Made by a program: the position numbers and the translations under genes | Shown: one piece after another, positions 54,218-62,990 of the stretch | Layout of the letters: every line of letters starts with the position of its first letter | Position numbering within the stretch: the stretch's first letter is position 1 | The notes under the pieces: model-generated | What the model was told of the DNA's origin: nothing | Database searches by the model: none | Seen by the model: the letters and a program-made list of their open reading frames with translations, nothing else | Origin: Pedobacter sp. MC2016-15 | Lineage (GTDB): Bacteria > Bacteroidota > Bacteroidia > Sphingobacteriales > Sphingobacteriaceae | Direction of reading: 5' to 3' | Length of the DNA stretch: 64,000 bases | Assembly (NCBI RefSeq): GCF_026239695.1 | Contig: NZ_JAPIVS010000002.1 | Location: 496,001 to 560,000, forward strand

Positions 54218-57200
54218 ATGACAAAACAACTACTCTTTTGTTTTGTCTTCCTGCTTATCGCCATAGGAGCGATAGCACAAGACAAAACCGTCACAGGAAA
54301 AGTGACCTCAAAAACCGACGGACAACCTCTTCCGGGAGTTACCATTCGAGTTAAAGGCGGACAAGGTGCAATGTCAAATGCAGCCGGTGAATTTTCACTT
54401 AAAGTACCACAAGGTGCAACCACAATCGACGTATCTTTTATCGGATACCTGATGCAAAGTGTAAACATTCCTTCTTCTAACAGAGTTCTCGTTTCTTTAT
54501 CTGAAGATTCTCAGCAACTGGAGCAGGTTGTAGTAACCGCTCTCGGTATTACCAGGAAGAAAAATGAATTGCCATTTGCTGCTCAGGAACTGAAAGCTGA
54601 AGAGCTGACCAGAACCAGAGATAACAACCTGGTAAACTCATTGGGTGGTAAGGTTGCAGGTTTGGATATCAAACGTAGTAACGCTATGGGTGGATCTACT
54701 AACGTAGTGATCCGCGGAGCTAAATCGATTACTCAAAATAACCAGGCTTTATTCGTTATTGATGGGGTTCCGGTAAGTAATGCATCGGCAAATACGACTA
54801 ACCAGCAAACTGGTCGCGCAGGTTATGACTATGGTAACGCTGCGGCAGATATCAACCCTGATGACGTTGCTTCCATGACTGTACTTAAAGGTGCTGCTGC
54901 GACAGCGCTTTATGGTTCAAGGGCTGCAAACGGTGTAATCATTATCACTACAAAAAAAGGAGCTAAAAATTCTACAAACATCACTGTAAACAGCGGCGTA
55001 ACCTTTGGCAAAATCGATAAATCTACTTTTGCCAAATACCAGACTGAATACGGACAAGGTTACAACTCTCCGGCTACTGACGGGGTGGGCAACACTGTTC
55101 CTACTCCAGGTTTCTGGTACAGGGATATCTTTGGAACCGGAAGAGTAATGACATCTCAGTTCAGCTCTGATGCTTCTTACGGACCAAAATTTGATCCGAA
55201 CCTGTTGGTTTACCAATGGTCTGCTTTAGATCCATTCTCTCCGAACTATAAAACTGCTACTCCATGGGTGGCTGCTAAAAATGGTCCGGATACTTTCTAT
55301 GAAACTGCTGTAACTTCTAACCAAAGTATAGCTATTGATGGTGGTGGTGAAAAAAGTACTTTTAAAATCGGTTACACCCGTAACGATGAAAGAGGCGTTC
55401 TACCAAACAGTAAAATCACAAAAAACTTATTCAACTTCGGCGGATCGTATGAAGTTGCTAAAAACCTGACAATATCGGCTTCTGCCAACTATTCAAAAAT
55501 TGATGGCCGTGGCCGTTATGGTACTGGTTACAGCGGGCTGAACCCTAACCAGGGTTTCCGTCAATGGTGGAACGTTGGTGCGGATATCAAAGAACTGGAA
55601 GAAGCTTATAACAGAAATCAGCAAAACATAAGCTGGAACTGGAGTGATGCTACAGGCTCAAGACCAATCTATGCCGATAACCCTTATTTCTCCCGCTACC
55701 AGAATGTAGCTACCGATACAAGAGATCACTTCTTCGGTAATACTACTGCTAACTACAAAGTGAACGATTGGTTTGATGTGGTAGGTCGTGTTTCATATGA
55801 CGGAACATCAGACATTCAGGAAGAGCATCAGGCTATCGGTGCTGTGGGCGTACCTTCTTACACCCGTGCGAATGGTACTTTCTCAGAAACTAACTTTGAC
55901 CTGTTCTTAAACTTTAACAGGAACATCACTGAAGATATCTCTTTCAAAGGTTTATTAGGTACAAACATTCGCCGTAGCAGACTGACCAACATCAGAGCGA
56001 CTACCAACGGTGGTTTGGTTGTTCCGGGATTATATTCACTGTCTAACTCAGTAAGTCCGATTGAGGCTCCGGTTGAGCTTTATGAAAGAAGAGGAGTAGA
56101 CGGTCACTTTGCCAGTGTAACATTTGGCTACAAAGACTTGTTCTTCCTTGATGGTACCATCAGAAGAGATCAGTCGACTACCCTTCCTGATGGCAATAAC
56201 GCTTTCTGGTACCCATCTGTAGCAGGTAGTTTTGTTTTCTCTAATCTGTTGAAAGACTGGAAATGGCTTTCTTATGCTAAGTTGAGATTAAACTATGCTG
56301 AAGTAGGTAACGATGCGATTCCACTAAGTGTATTTGACACTTATACTAAGCCAACTGCTTATGGTTCTATTCCATTGTTCTCTCTTCCTGATACTAAAAA
56401 TAACGGAGCGCTTAAACCGGAACGTACTAAAAGTATCGAGGCTGGTTTAGAAACTTCTTATCTGAACAGCCGTGTAGGATTGGATGTTACTGTATATAAA
56501 ACTAACACGATCGACCAGATTACTCCTGTTTCTGTAACTACTGCTACAGGATTCTTGAGACAATATGTAAATGCCGGTGAGGTACAGAATAAAGGTATCG
56601 AGGTTTCGGCTTTCGTAACTCCTGTTAAAACCAGGGATTTCTCATGGACAATGAACCTGAACTGGTCAATGAACAGAAGTAAAGTACTTTCATTGTATGC
56701 TGATGTACAAAACATCGAGATCAACCAGGCTTCACTGTCAGGCGCGGTTACTTACAACGCAGCTGTTGGTCAGCCTTATGGCGTGATCAAAGGAACAAAC
56801 TATGTATATGTTAATGGTCAGCCAGTAGTTAACGCTAACGGTTACTATGCTGCTACTCCAAGTTCAGCGGAAATCATTGGTGATCCAAATGCTGACTGGA
56901 TGGGCGGTATCGGAAATACTTTCAAATACAAAAACGTATCCCTAAACTTCCTTGTTGATATTCGTAAAGGCGGTGACCTGTGGTCGCTGGATCAATGGTA
57001 TGGTCAGGGAACAGGTTTATATCCAAACTCTGTAGGTACAAATGACTTGGGCAACCCGGTTAGAAATACGTTGGCAAATGGTGGTGGTATCATCCTTCCG
57101 GGTGTACTGGCTAACGGTCAGCCAAATACAACTCGTATTGATGTGTCTAACTCAGGTAACTCTCCATACGGATATCCAAACAACCCTCCACGTGCTTCTG

Positions 57201-57457
57201 CGATCTATGACGCTGGTTATATCAAGCTGAGAGAGGTAGCATTAAGCTATTCATTACCACAAAAATTTGTAAGCAAACTGCGCGCATTCAAAGGTATTGA
57301 CGTTTCATTGCTTGGACGTAACCTTTGGATCATCCACAAAAATGTTCCTTATGCAGATCCTGAAGACGGTTTGAGTTCAGGTAACTTGCAAGGATACCAG
57401 AGTGGTGCTTACCCAGCTGTGAGAACGATCGGTTTCAATGTTAAATTAAGATTATAA
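54218..57457 (+). CDS. SusC/RagA-type TonB-dependent transporter (pair 3)
   Basis: A 1079-residue transporter. Signal peptide ends near GAIAQ; beta-sandwich about 22-100; TonB-box-like QLEQVVVTALGITRKKNELPFA; plug with ALFVIDGVPVSN and TVLKGAAATALYGSRAANGVIIITTKKG; barrel to the C-terminal NVKLRL. Codon use is biased to Ala GCT/GCA, Gly GGT and Arg CGT, as in the atp genes, and differs from SusC 1 and 2, which suggests high expression. Paired with the SusD 8 bases downstream. Confidence 0.95.
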   Translation: MTKQLLFCFVFLLIAIGAIAQDKTVTGKVTSKTDGQPLPGVTIRVKGGQGAMSNAAGEFSLKVPQGATTIDVSFIGYLMQSVNIPSSNRVLVSLSEDSQQLEQVVVTALGITRKKNELPFAAQELKAEELTRTRDNNLVNSLGGKVAGLDIKRSNAMGGSTNVVIRGAKSITQNNQALFVIDGVPVSNASANTTNQQTGRAGYDYGNAAADINPDDVASMTVLKGAAATALYGSRAANGVIIITTKKGAKNSTNITVNSGVTFGKIDKSTFAKYQTEYGQGYNSPATDGVGNTVPTPGFWYRDIFGTGRVMTSQFSSDASYGPKFDPNLLVYQWSALDPFSPNYKTATPWVAAKNGPDTFYETAVTSNQSIAIDGGGEKSTFKIGYTRNDERGVLPNSKITKNLFNFGGSYEVAKNLTISASANYSKIDGRGRYGTGYSGLNPNQGFRQWWNVGADIKELEEAYNRNQQNISWNWSDATGSRPIYADNPYFSRYQNVATDTRDHFFGNTTANYKVNDWFDVVGRVSYDGTSDIQEEHQAIGAVGVPSYTRANGTFSETNFDLFLNFNRNITEDISFKGLLGTNIRRSRLTNIRATTNGGLVVPGLYSLSNSVSPIEAPVELYERRGVDGHFASVTFGYKDLFFLDGTIRRDQSTTLPDGNNAFWYPSVAGSFVFSNLLKDWKWLSYAKLRLNYAEVGNDAIPLSVFDTYTKPTAYGSIPLFSLPDTKNNGALKPERTKSIEAGLETSYLNSRVGLDVTVYKTNTIDQITPVSVTTATGFLRQYVNAGEVQNKGIEVSAFVTPVKTRDFSWTMNLNWSMNRSKVLSLYADVQNIEINQASLSGAVTYNAAVGQPYGVIKGTNYVYVNGQPVVNANGYYAATPSSAEIIGDPNADWMGGIGNTFKYKNVSLNFLVDIRKGGDLWSLDQWYGQGTGLYPNSVGTNDLGNPVRNTLANGGGIILPGVLANGQPNTTRIDVSNSGNSPYGYPNNPPRASAIYDAGYIKLREVALSYSLPQKFVSKLRAFKGIDVSLLGRNLWIIHKNVPYADPEDGLSSGNLQGYQSGAYPAVRTIGFNVKLRL

Positions 57458-57465
57458 GATACGAG

Positions 57466-58932
57466 ATGAAAAGATTATATAGCATTTTAATCGCAGCAGC
57501 TTTATTAAGCGGTTGCGCCAAAAACCTGGACGAATATAATATCGACCAGAAACGGGCTACTGTAGTGCCTGCTGCTACGCTGTTTACAGCGGCGCAGAAA
57601 AGTTTTGCAGATGTACTGACCAGTCCGAGTGTAAACACAAACGTATTCCGTTTCTATGTTCAGCAATGGACAACCACAGAATACCTGGATGAGCCAAGAT
57701 ATAACTTGTTAGCCAGACCATTGCCACAGGCATTCTGGAGTGCAATTTATAAGGATGTACTGAGCGACCTGAATGAGTCTAAAAGAATCATCAATGCTGA
57801 TGCCCTGATGAATGCTGATGTGAAATCAAATCAACTGGCGCAGATTGGGGTAATGGAAGTATTGGCATGGTCTACACTGGTAAATACTTTCGGTAACATT
57901 CCCTATTCTGAATCTTTGAACATCAACAACGTTCAGCCTAAGTATGATGATGCTGCTACAGTATATGCTGATTTACTGGTACGTCTTGATGCGGCTATTG
58001 CTGGATTTAAACCTGCGGCAGCTGGTTTTGGTACTGCCGACTTAATTTACAGTTCAAACGCAGCTCCTATTGCTGCATGGGTTAAATTTGCAAACTCTCT
58101 GAAGTTAAGACTAGGTCTTATTCTTGCAGATAAAGATGCTGCAACAGCAAAAAGAGTAATTGAAGCTGCGGCTCCAAATGTTCTGGCTTCTGCGGCAGAT
58201 AATGCACGTTTCCCTTATACTACTTCTACACCAAACAATAACCCTATTTCAACAAATGCAAACAGAGCTTTAACATCAAGAACTGACTATATTGCTGCAA
58301 GTGCTTTAGTTGACAGGATGAATACACTGGCAGATCCACGTCGCCCAGGCTTCTTCACTACTGTTGGTGGTGCTTATGTGGGTGGTTATTACGGTTTCTC
58401 TAACTCCTATGCAAACTTCTCTACCATGGCTACAAGAATTACAGCATATGATTTTGAAGCTTTGTTGTTAGATTATCCTGAAACTGAATTTGCATTGGCA
58501 GAAGCAGCGGAAAGAGGATTTGTTGTCCCTGGAACTGCTGCATCACATTATAACAATGCGGTTACTGCCTCTATCGTTTACTGGGGTGGAAGTGCTGCCG
58601 CTGCTGCAACTTATCTTGCACAGCCAGCTGTAGCTTATGCAACTGCTTCTACAAATTATAAAGAGAAAATCGGTAACCAGAAATGGATCGCTTTGTATAA
58701 CCGTGGTTACGAAAGCTGGACTGAATGGAGACGTTTGGATTTCCCTGTGCTTGCTCCACCAAGTGCTGCAACTGCGCCTCCGGGACAAAGTGTACCTTCT
58801 GGTTTAACCATTCCGGTACGTTTGATCTATCCGATCAACGAGCAAACATTAAACGGTACTCAGAGAGCTGCAGCTGCTGCAGCAATCGGTGGCGACTTAG
58901 TAACAACCAAGTTATTCTGGGATGTTAACTAG
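57466..58932 (+). CDS. SusD/RagB-type surface lipoprotein (pair 3)
   Basis: A 488-residue lipoprotein with lipobox Cys17 (LLSGC). SusD features: FANSLKLRLGLILADKD, ALLLDYPETEFALAEAAERGF and WIALYNRGYESWTEWRRLDFP. A proline/serine-rich loop (PPSAATAPPGQSVPSG) near the C-terminus is unusual among the three copies. A strong terminator follows. Confidence 0.93.
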   Translation: MKRLYSILIAAALLSGCAKNLDEYNIDQKRATVVPAATLFTAAQKSFADVLTSPSVNTNVFRFYVQQWTTTEYLDEPRYNLLARPLPQAFWSAIYKDVLSDLNESKRIINADALMNADVKSNQLAQIGVMEVLAWSTLVNTFGNIPYSESLNINNVQPKYDDAATVYADLLVRLDAAIAGFKPAAAGFGTADLIYSSNAAPIAAWVKFANSLKLRLGLILADKDAATAKRVIEAAAPNVLASAADNARFPYTTSTPNNNPISTNANRALTSRTDYIAASALVDRMNTLADPRRPGFFTTVGGAYVGGYYGFSNSYANFSTMATRITAYDFEALLLDYPETEFALAEAAERGFVVPGTAASHYNNAVTASIVYWGGSAAAAATYLAQPAVAYATASTNYKEKIGNQKWIALYNRGYESWTEWRRLDFPVLAPPSAATAPPGQSVPSGLTIPVRLIYPINEQTLNGTQRAAAAAAIGGDLVTTKLFWDVN

Positions 58933-58963
58933 GAACCTATGATTCCTTCTATATAGAGGATAT

Positions 58964-59000
58964 AAAAAATCCCGGGAAATTCGTTTCCCGGGATTTTTTT
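58964..59000 (+). terminator. Terminator after SusD 3
   Basis: ATCCCGGGAAA / TTTCCCGGGAT (58969-58979 and 58984-58994) with a TTCG tetraloop and a following T-run. Confidence 0.9.
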
Positions 59001-59019
59001 ATGAATATCATTTGGACAC

Positions 59020-59054
59020 AAAAAAACCGCTTCCTTTTGGAAAGCGGTTTTTTT
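59020..59054 (-). terminator. Terminator after tRNA-Val copy 1
   Basis: On the minus strand AAACCGCTTTCC / GGAAGCGGTTT is followed by Ts. It sits a few bases past the tRNA 3' end. Confidence 0.8.
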
Positions 59055-59056
59055 AG

Positions 59057-59131
59057 TGGGAGATACTGGGTTCGAACCAGTGACCCCCTGCTTGTAAGGC
59101 AGGTGCTCTGAACCAGCTGAGCTAATCTCCC
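59057..59131 (-). tRNA. tRNA-Val (anticodon UAC), copy 1
   Basis: The acceptor arm GGGAGAT/ATCTCCC, D arm, T arm with GGTTCGAACC, and anticodon stem CCTGC-loop-GCAGG with loop CTTACAA place UAC at positions 34-36. The mature end is not encoded as CCA: the discriminator A is followed by CTA. The body is identical to copy 2. Confidence 0.97.
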
Positions 59132-59175
59132 TTCGGTTCTGCCATTTGTATTCAGCATGACTGCTGTTTCTCAAA

Positions 59176-59210
59176 TAAAAACCCCTCAAAAGGTGTCTGA
59201 AGGGTTTATT
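59176..59210 (-). terminator. Terminator after tRNA-Val copy 2
   Basis: On the minus strand AAACCCTTCA / TGAGGGGTTT pairs at 9 of 10 positions, followed by TTATTT. It separates the two tRNA units. Confidence 0.6.
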
Positions 59211-59213
59211 TGG

Positions 59214-59288
59214 TGGGAGATACTGGGTTCGAACCAGTGACCCCCTGCTTGTAAGGCAGGTGCTCTGAACCAGCTGAGCTAATCTCCC
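59214..59288 (-). tRNA. tRNA-Val (anticodon UAC), copy 2
   Basis: Same 75-nt body as copy 1, with acceptor, D, anticodon (TAC) and T arms all paired. Here the discriminator A is followed by a genomically encoded CCA, unlike copy 1. It is upstream of copy 1 in the direction of transcription. Confidence 0.97.
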
Positions 59289-59395
59289 CTTGGTTCTACT
59301 CTTTCGCTTTTCAGCCAGCTGAGTAAGCTGTTCCCCGTTGTTGGGAGTGCAAATATACACCTCTAATTTAAAACTCCAAAACTTTTCGCATATTT

Positions 59396-60121
59396 TTATG
59401 ATAACACATCAAGAAGTACCTGATGCGATTTTATTTCTCCAAAAGAAGCGGTGTGTAAGGTGTAGTAAACCAGTATTTTATCCAAAATCAGTCGCCGGGT
59501 GGTATTGTCAATTTTTATTTCAGATAAATTTTCAAAAGGGGTACTGAAAAGCGAAATAAACAACAATGCCGGTGTTTTTTCGATAAAATAGGGGTGCAGA
59601 GGGGGCAGGGATTTAAATTCACCTTCCTGCAGGTCGAAAAAACTCTGATTGCTCTTGGTTTGCGTGCTTGGGGCAAAACCCAGGAAGCGTGAAAGTTTTA
59701 ACAGAAAGGCCAGGTGAAAGTTGGCGCCTGCATTTTCGGATTCGTCATACCAGGATATGGCGTTAAAGATATAGTCGAAGATATTTTCATCCGCATTTTG
59801 CTGCCGTATACTTTTATACAGCACCTCGTTTAAAAAGATCACAATGGTACTTTTAATGATATCGTAGGGGATGGTGCGGAAAACCGGTGAAGGGCGGAGT
59901 TCCGAGATACGCTGGATGCTGGTGTTGGCTTTGTGGTAAACCACCATGTCTACCAGGTGCAGGGGCTGCAGCATGTTCATCCTGATCTTTGCCTTGGGTC
60001 TTTTCACGCCGTTGATCAGGTAGGACTGAATCCCAAACTTTGCCGTAAAGATTTGCACTACCACACTGCTTTCACTGTACAGCGTAGTTTTTAAGACGAT
60101 ACCGCGGGTTTTGTGCAGCAT
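59396..60121 (-). CDS. recO: DNA repair protein RecO
   Basis: A 241-residue RecO of the RecFOR pathway. The N-terminal OB-fold is recognisable from LHKTRGIVLKTTLYSESSVVVQIFT and SYLINGVKRPKAKIR. The helical C-terminal part lacks the zinc-finger Cys of Deinococcus RecO. It mediates RecA loading onto SSB-coated single-stranded DNA. It lies 1 base downstream of the dgkA-like gene and ahead of the tRNA-Val genes. Confidence 0.93.
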   Translation of the reverse strand: MLHKTRGIVLKTTLYSESSVVVQIFTAKFGIQSYLINGVKRPKAKIRMNMLQPLHLVDMVVYHKANTSIQRISELRPSPVFRTIPYDIIKSTIVIFLNEVLYKSIRQQNADENIFDYIFNAISWYDESENAGANFHLAFLLKLSRFLGFAPSTQTKSNQSFFDLQEGEFKSLPPLHPYFIEKTPALLFISLFSTPFENLSEIKIDNTTRRLILDKILVYYTLHTASFGEIKSHQVLLDVLS

Positions 60122-60122
60122 G

Positions 60123-60470
60123 TCAGATCAGCTTTGGAATAAAAATAATAGCCCCTGAGATCACCGCAATACCTGCCGCAACGAGGACTGCGCCTGCAGC
60201 AACATCTTTGACCTTGCCTGCCTGTGCATTAAAACCCGGCGAAACCAGGTCGACCAGCAATTCTACCGCTGTATTTAAAAGTTCTGCTACCAGTACCAGA
60301 CCAATGACGATGACGATGCAGGTCCACTCGGCGGCCGACAAATGAAGATACCAGCCGGCAATCCCTACCATAGCAATCGCAGCAAGATGAATCCTGAAGT
60401 TCATTTGTGTTTTTGCAGTATAAGTGATTCCGGATAACGCATATCCAAAACTTTTTACTAATCTTCGCAT
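60123..60470 (-). CDS. dgkA: Diacylglycerol kinase family membrane protein
   Basis: A 115-residue DgkA-type integral membrane kinase with three helices. The signature VAELLNTAVELLVDLV contains the catalytic Glu region, and AGKVKDVAAGAVLV is the second conserved block. Members phosphorylate diacylglycerol or undecaprenol. In many Gram-positive and Bacteroidota proteins of this size the lipid is undecaprenol; the substrate here is not settled. It is 2 bases upstream of recO. Confidence 0.9.
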   Translation of the reverse strand: MRRLVKSFGYALSGITYTAKTQMNFRIHLAAIAMVGIAGWYLHLSAAEWTCIVIVIGLVLVAELLNTAVELLVDLVSPGFNAQAGKVKDVAAGAVLVAAGIAVISGAIIFIPKLI

Positions 60471-60612
60471 ATCATTTTAATATTGCCTCAAACGTATAAA
60501 TTATAACTATTATTTGATGTGATGCACTATATAATCACTTTTTTACCTTCTCAACACAATTATTCGTTGAGTAAACAGTTTATTTGTGTACTTGTTACAC
60601 TTACCCTTTTGT

Positions 60613-60639
60613 TAAACCAGATACATATATAAACCAGAT
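60613..60639 (+). repeat. 17-bp spaced direct repeat upstream of the MFS transporter
   Basis: TAAACCAGAT occurs twice at 60613-60622 and 60630-60639. It is 15 bases before the start codon and could be an activator or repressor site. A nearby 5-bp inverted repeat GTGTA-N5-TACAC lies at 60586-60600. Confidence 0.4.
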
Positions 60640-60653
60640 TCATTAATTTAAAC

Positions 60654-62063
60654 ATGGAAATCAGTACTCCCGTTAAAAAAACCAGTTCAGTTATCCCTCT
60701 CATTACAATGACACTTCTTTTCTTCATGTGGGGCTTTATCACCTGCATGAACGATATCTTAATCCCGCATCTGAAAGAGATGTTCAGCTTAACTTTCCTG
60801 CAGTCGATGCTCGTTCAGTTTGCCTTTTTCGGCGCTTACTTTATCGGCTCCCTGATTTATTTCATGATCTCTTATTATAATGGTGACCCCATCAACAAAG
60901 TTGGTTATAAAAAAGGAATTATTTCGGGTGTAATCCTGTCCGCTATCGGCTGTTGCCTGTTTTATCCTGCAGCCAGTATGTCTGTATATGGCGTATTCCT
61001 TGCGGCCCTGTTTGTTCTGGGCCTGGGCTTTACCATCCTGCAGATCACTGCAAATGCTTACGTTACGCTGCTGGGTCCTGAAGAAAGTGCTTCGAGCCGC
61101 TTAAATCTTACCCAGGCTTTCAATTCATTTGGAACAACGATCGCTCCGGTTCTGGGAGGCCATTTGATCTATACCTTATTTTTAGTTGATGGTAAAGTTA
61201 CCGCCGATTCTACACGTATTCCCTATCTGATCTTTGCCGGTATCCTGATTGCCCTGGCGGTAATCATCAGCCGTGTGAAACTGCCTTCTTTCAGTTCTGA
61301 AGAATCTGCTGAAAGAGGACTGGGTGCCTTAAAGTTTCCGCAATTGAAAATGGGCGTGTTCGGGATTTTCTGCTATGTAGGTGCTGAAGTGGGGATCGGA
61401 AGTTTACTGATCAGTTTCATGGCACAGGAGGATATCATGAACCTGCCGGAGGTGGTGAGCAAAAACTACCTTGCCCTGTACTGGGGTGGTGCGATGATCG
61501 GAAGGTTCCTTGGAGCGATCTCCCTGAGCAGCCTGGCACAGGCAAAGAAATTCATTTATATGATCCTTGCTGCTGCAGCGGTTTATGCCGTGGTATTCAG
61601 TATCGTAGACCTGACCTTTGCACAAACGAGCTTCTTTATCATTTTTATTGTTCTTAATATCGTTGCTTTTGTCATCGGTAAATCTGCCCCTGCGCGTACG
61701 CTCGTATTGTTTGCGGGTGTAAATATCGCACTGCTGCTGATCTCAGTATTCAGCAAAGGCAGTATGGCTTTGTATCCGATTTTAGGTATTGGTTTGTTTA
61801 ACTCGATCATGTTCTCAAATATTTATACGCTGGCTATTTCAGGTTTGGGTAAATATGTAAGTCAGGGTTCATCACTGCTGGTGATGGCGATTTTAGGTGG
61901 TGCGCTGGTTCCGGTGATTCAGGGCGCGATGGCCGATTCTATCGGTATCCAGAACTCGTTTTTCCTGCCTGTAGCCTGTTATGCCTACATCCTGTTCTTC
62001 GGTTTATACTGTATGAAACGCGTACAAGTGTCACTAGACGGACCGGTAAGGGTAAATCATTAA
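60654..62063 (+). CDS. Sugar MFS transporter, FucP/GluP type
   Basis: A 469-residue major facilitator with about 12 helices. The N-terminal FFMWGFITCMNDILIPHLKEMF is the FucP/GluP family pattern, along with GFTILQITANAYVTLLGPEESASSRLNLTQAFNSFGT. Family members import L-fucose, glucose or galactose with H+ or Na+. Substrate is unresolved from sequence alone. The gene is separated from dgkA by a 183-bp divergent region and is 3 bases before rlmF. Confidence 0.88.
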   Translation: MEISTPVKKTSSVIPLITMTLLFFMWGFITCMNDILIPHLKEMFSLTFLQSMLVQFAFFGAYFIGSLIYFMISYYNGDPINKVGYKKGIISGVILSAIGCCLFYPAASMSVYGVFLAALFVLGLGFTILQITANAYVTLLGPEESASSRLNLTQAFNSFGTTIAPVLGGHLIYTLFLVDGKVTADSTRIPYLIFAGILIALAVIISRVKLPSFSSEESAERGLGALKFPQLKMGVFGIFCYVGAEVGIGSLLISFMAQEDIMNLPEVVSKNYLALYWGGAMIGRFLGAISLSSLAQAKKFIYMILAAAAVYAVVFSIVDLTFAQTSFFIIFIVLNIVAFVIGKSAPARTLVLFAGVNIALLLISVFSKGSMALYPILGIGLFNSIMFSNIYTLAISGLGKYVSQGSSLLVMAILGGALVPVIQGAMADSIGIQNSFFLPVACYAYILFFGLYCMKRVQVSLDGPVRVNH

Positions 62064-62066
62064 AGT

Positions 62067-62990
62067 ATGTCTCTTGAAAAACAGGAACTCCATCCCAGGA
62101 ATTTACACCGTTCGCGGTATGATTTCCCGGAATTAATTCAAAGTTACCCGCAGTTGGCGCGTTTCGTGTTTACGAATCCCTATGGCGACCTGTCTGTAAA
62201 TTTTGCCGACCCTGAAGCGGTAAAAACATTGAATGCCGCTTTGCTAAAGCATTTTTATGGGATTGTAAACTGGGATATCCCAGCAAATTATCTTTGTCCC
62301 CCCATACCCGGCAGAGCCGATTATATCCATTACCTGGCAGATTTGCTGGCTGCAGGAAATAACAATGTCATCCCCACTGGAAACAAAGTGCGAGTTTTGG
62401 ATATTGGGGTAGGTGCCAACTGCATCTATCCGATTATTGGTCACCAGTCCTACGGCTGGCAGTTTGTAGGTTCTGACGTAGATAAACGGGCACTCAGTTC
62501 GGCTCAGAATATTGCGGCTGTAAACCCGGCCTTAAAAAACGACCTGACTTTCCGCCTTCAGCACTCCGCAGCTCATATTTTTAAGGGCATTGTAAAGCCC
62601 GGAGAATTATTTGACATTACCATGTGTAATCCACCTTTTCATACTTCTGCAGAAGAAGCGCAGATGGGCTCGCAGCGTAAAGTAAGAAATCTGGGGAAAC
62701 AAAAGGGGAAAGAAGTAGTGCTGAACTTTGGCGGACAGCATGCTGAACTCTGGTGTAAAGGTGGTGAAGTGGAGTTTATCAGGAAGATGGTGCGGGAGAG
62801 CGCTGAGATCGGCAGTCAATGCCGCTGGTTTACAACACTGGTTTCCAAAAGCGCCCATTTGCCGATGGTATATGATGCGATTGACAGGGCAGGAGCTACT
62901 GCAGTGAGAACGGTTGGCATGTCGCAGGGACAGAAGCAAAGCCGTTTTGTGGCATGGAGTTTTTTAGTAACTTTAAGCCATGATCTATAA
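62067..62990 (+). CDS. rlmF: 23S rRNA (adenine1618-N6)-methyltransferase
   Basis: A 307-residue SAM-dependent enzyme. The N-terminal [12 protein letters not shown] matches RlmF. The SAM motif is [16 protein letters not shown], and the N6-adenine catalytic motif is NPPF in [13 protein letters not shown] near residue 190. It lies 3 bases after the MFS gene and overlaps the next gene by 11 bases. Confidence 0.95.
   Translation: MSLEKQELHPRNLHRSRYDFPELIQSYPQLARFVFTNPYGDLSVNFADPEAVKTLNAALLKHFYGIVNWDIPANYLCPPIPGRADYIHYLADLLAAGNNNVIPTGNKVRVLDIGVGANCIYPIIGHQSYGWQFVGSDVDKRALSSAQNIAAVNPALKNDLTFRLQHSAAHIFKGIVKPGELFDITMCNPPFHTSAEEAQMGSQRKVRNLGKQKGKEVVLNFGGQHAELWCKGGEVEFIRKMVRESAEIGSQCRWFTTLVSKSAHLPMVYDAIDRAGATAVRTVGMSQGQKQSRFVAWSFLVTLSHDL

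Noticed and set aside
58929..59360. Minus-strand open frame with an internal repeated peptide
   Set aside because: The repeated peptide is only the translation of the two identical tRNA-Val genes.
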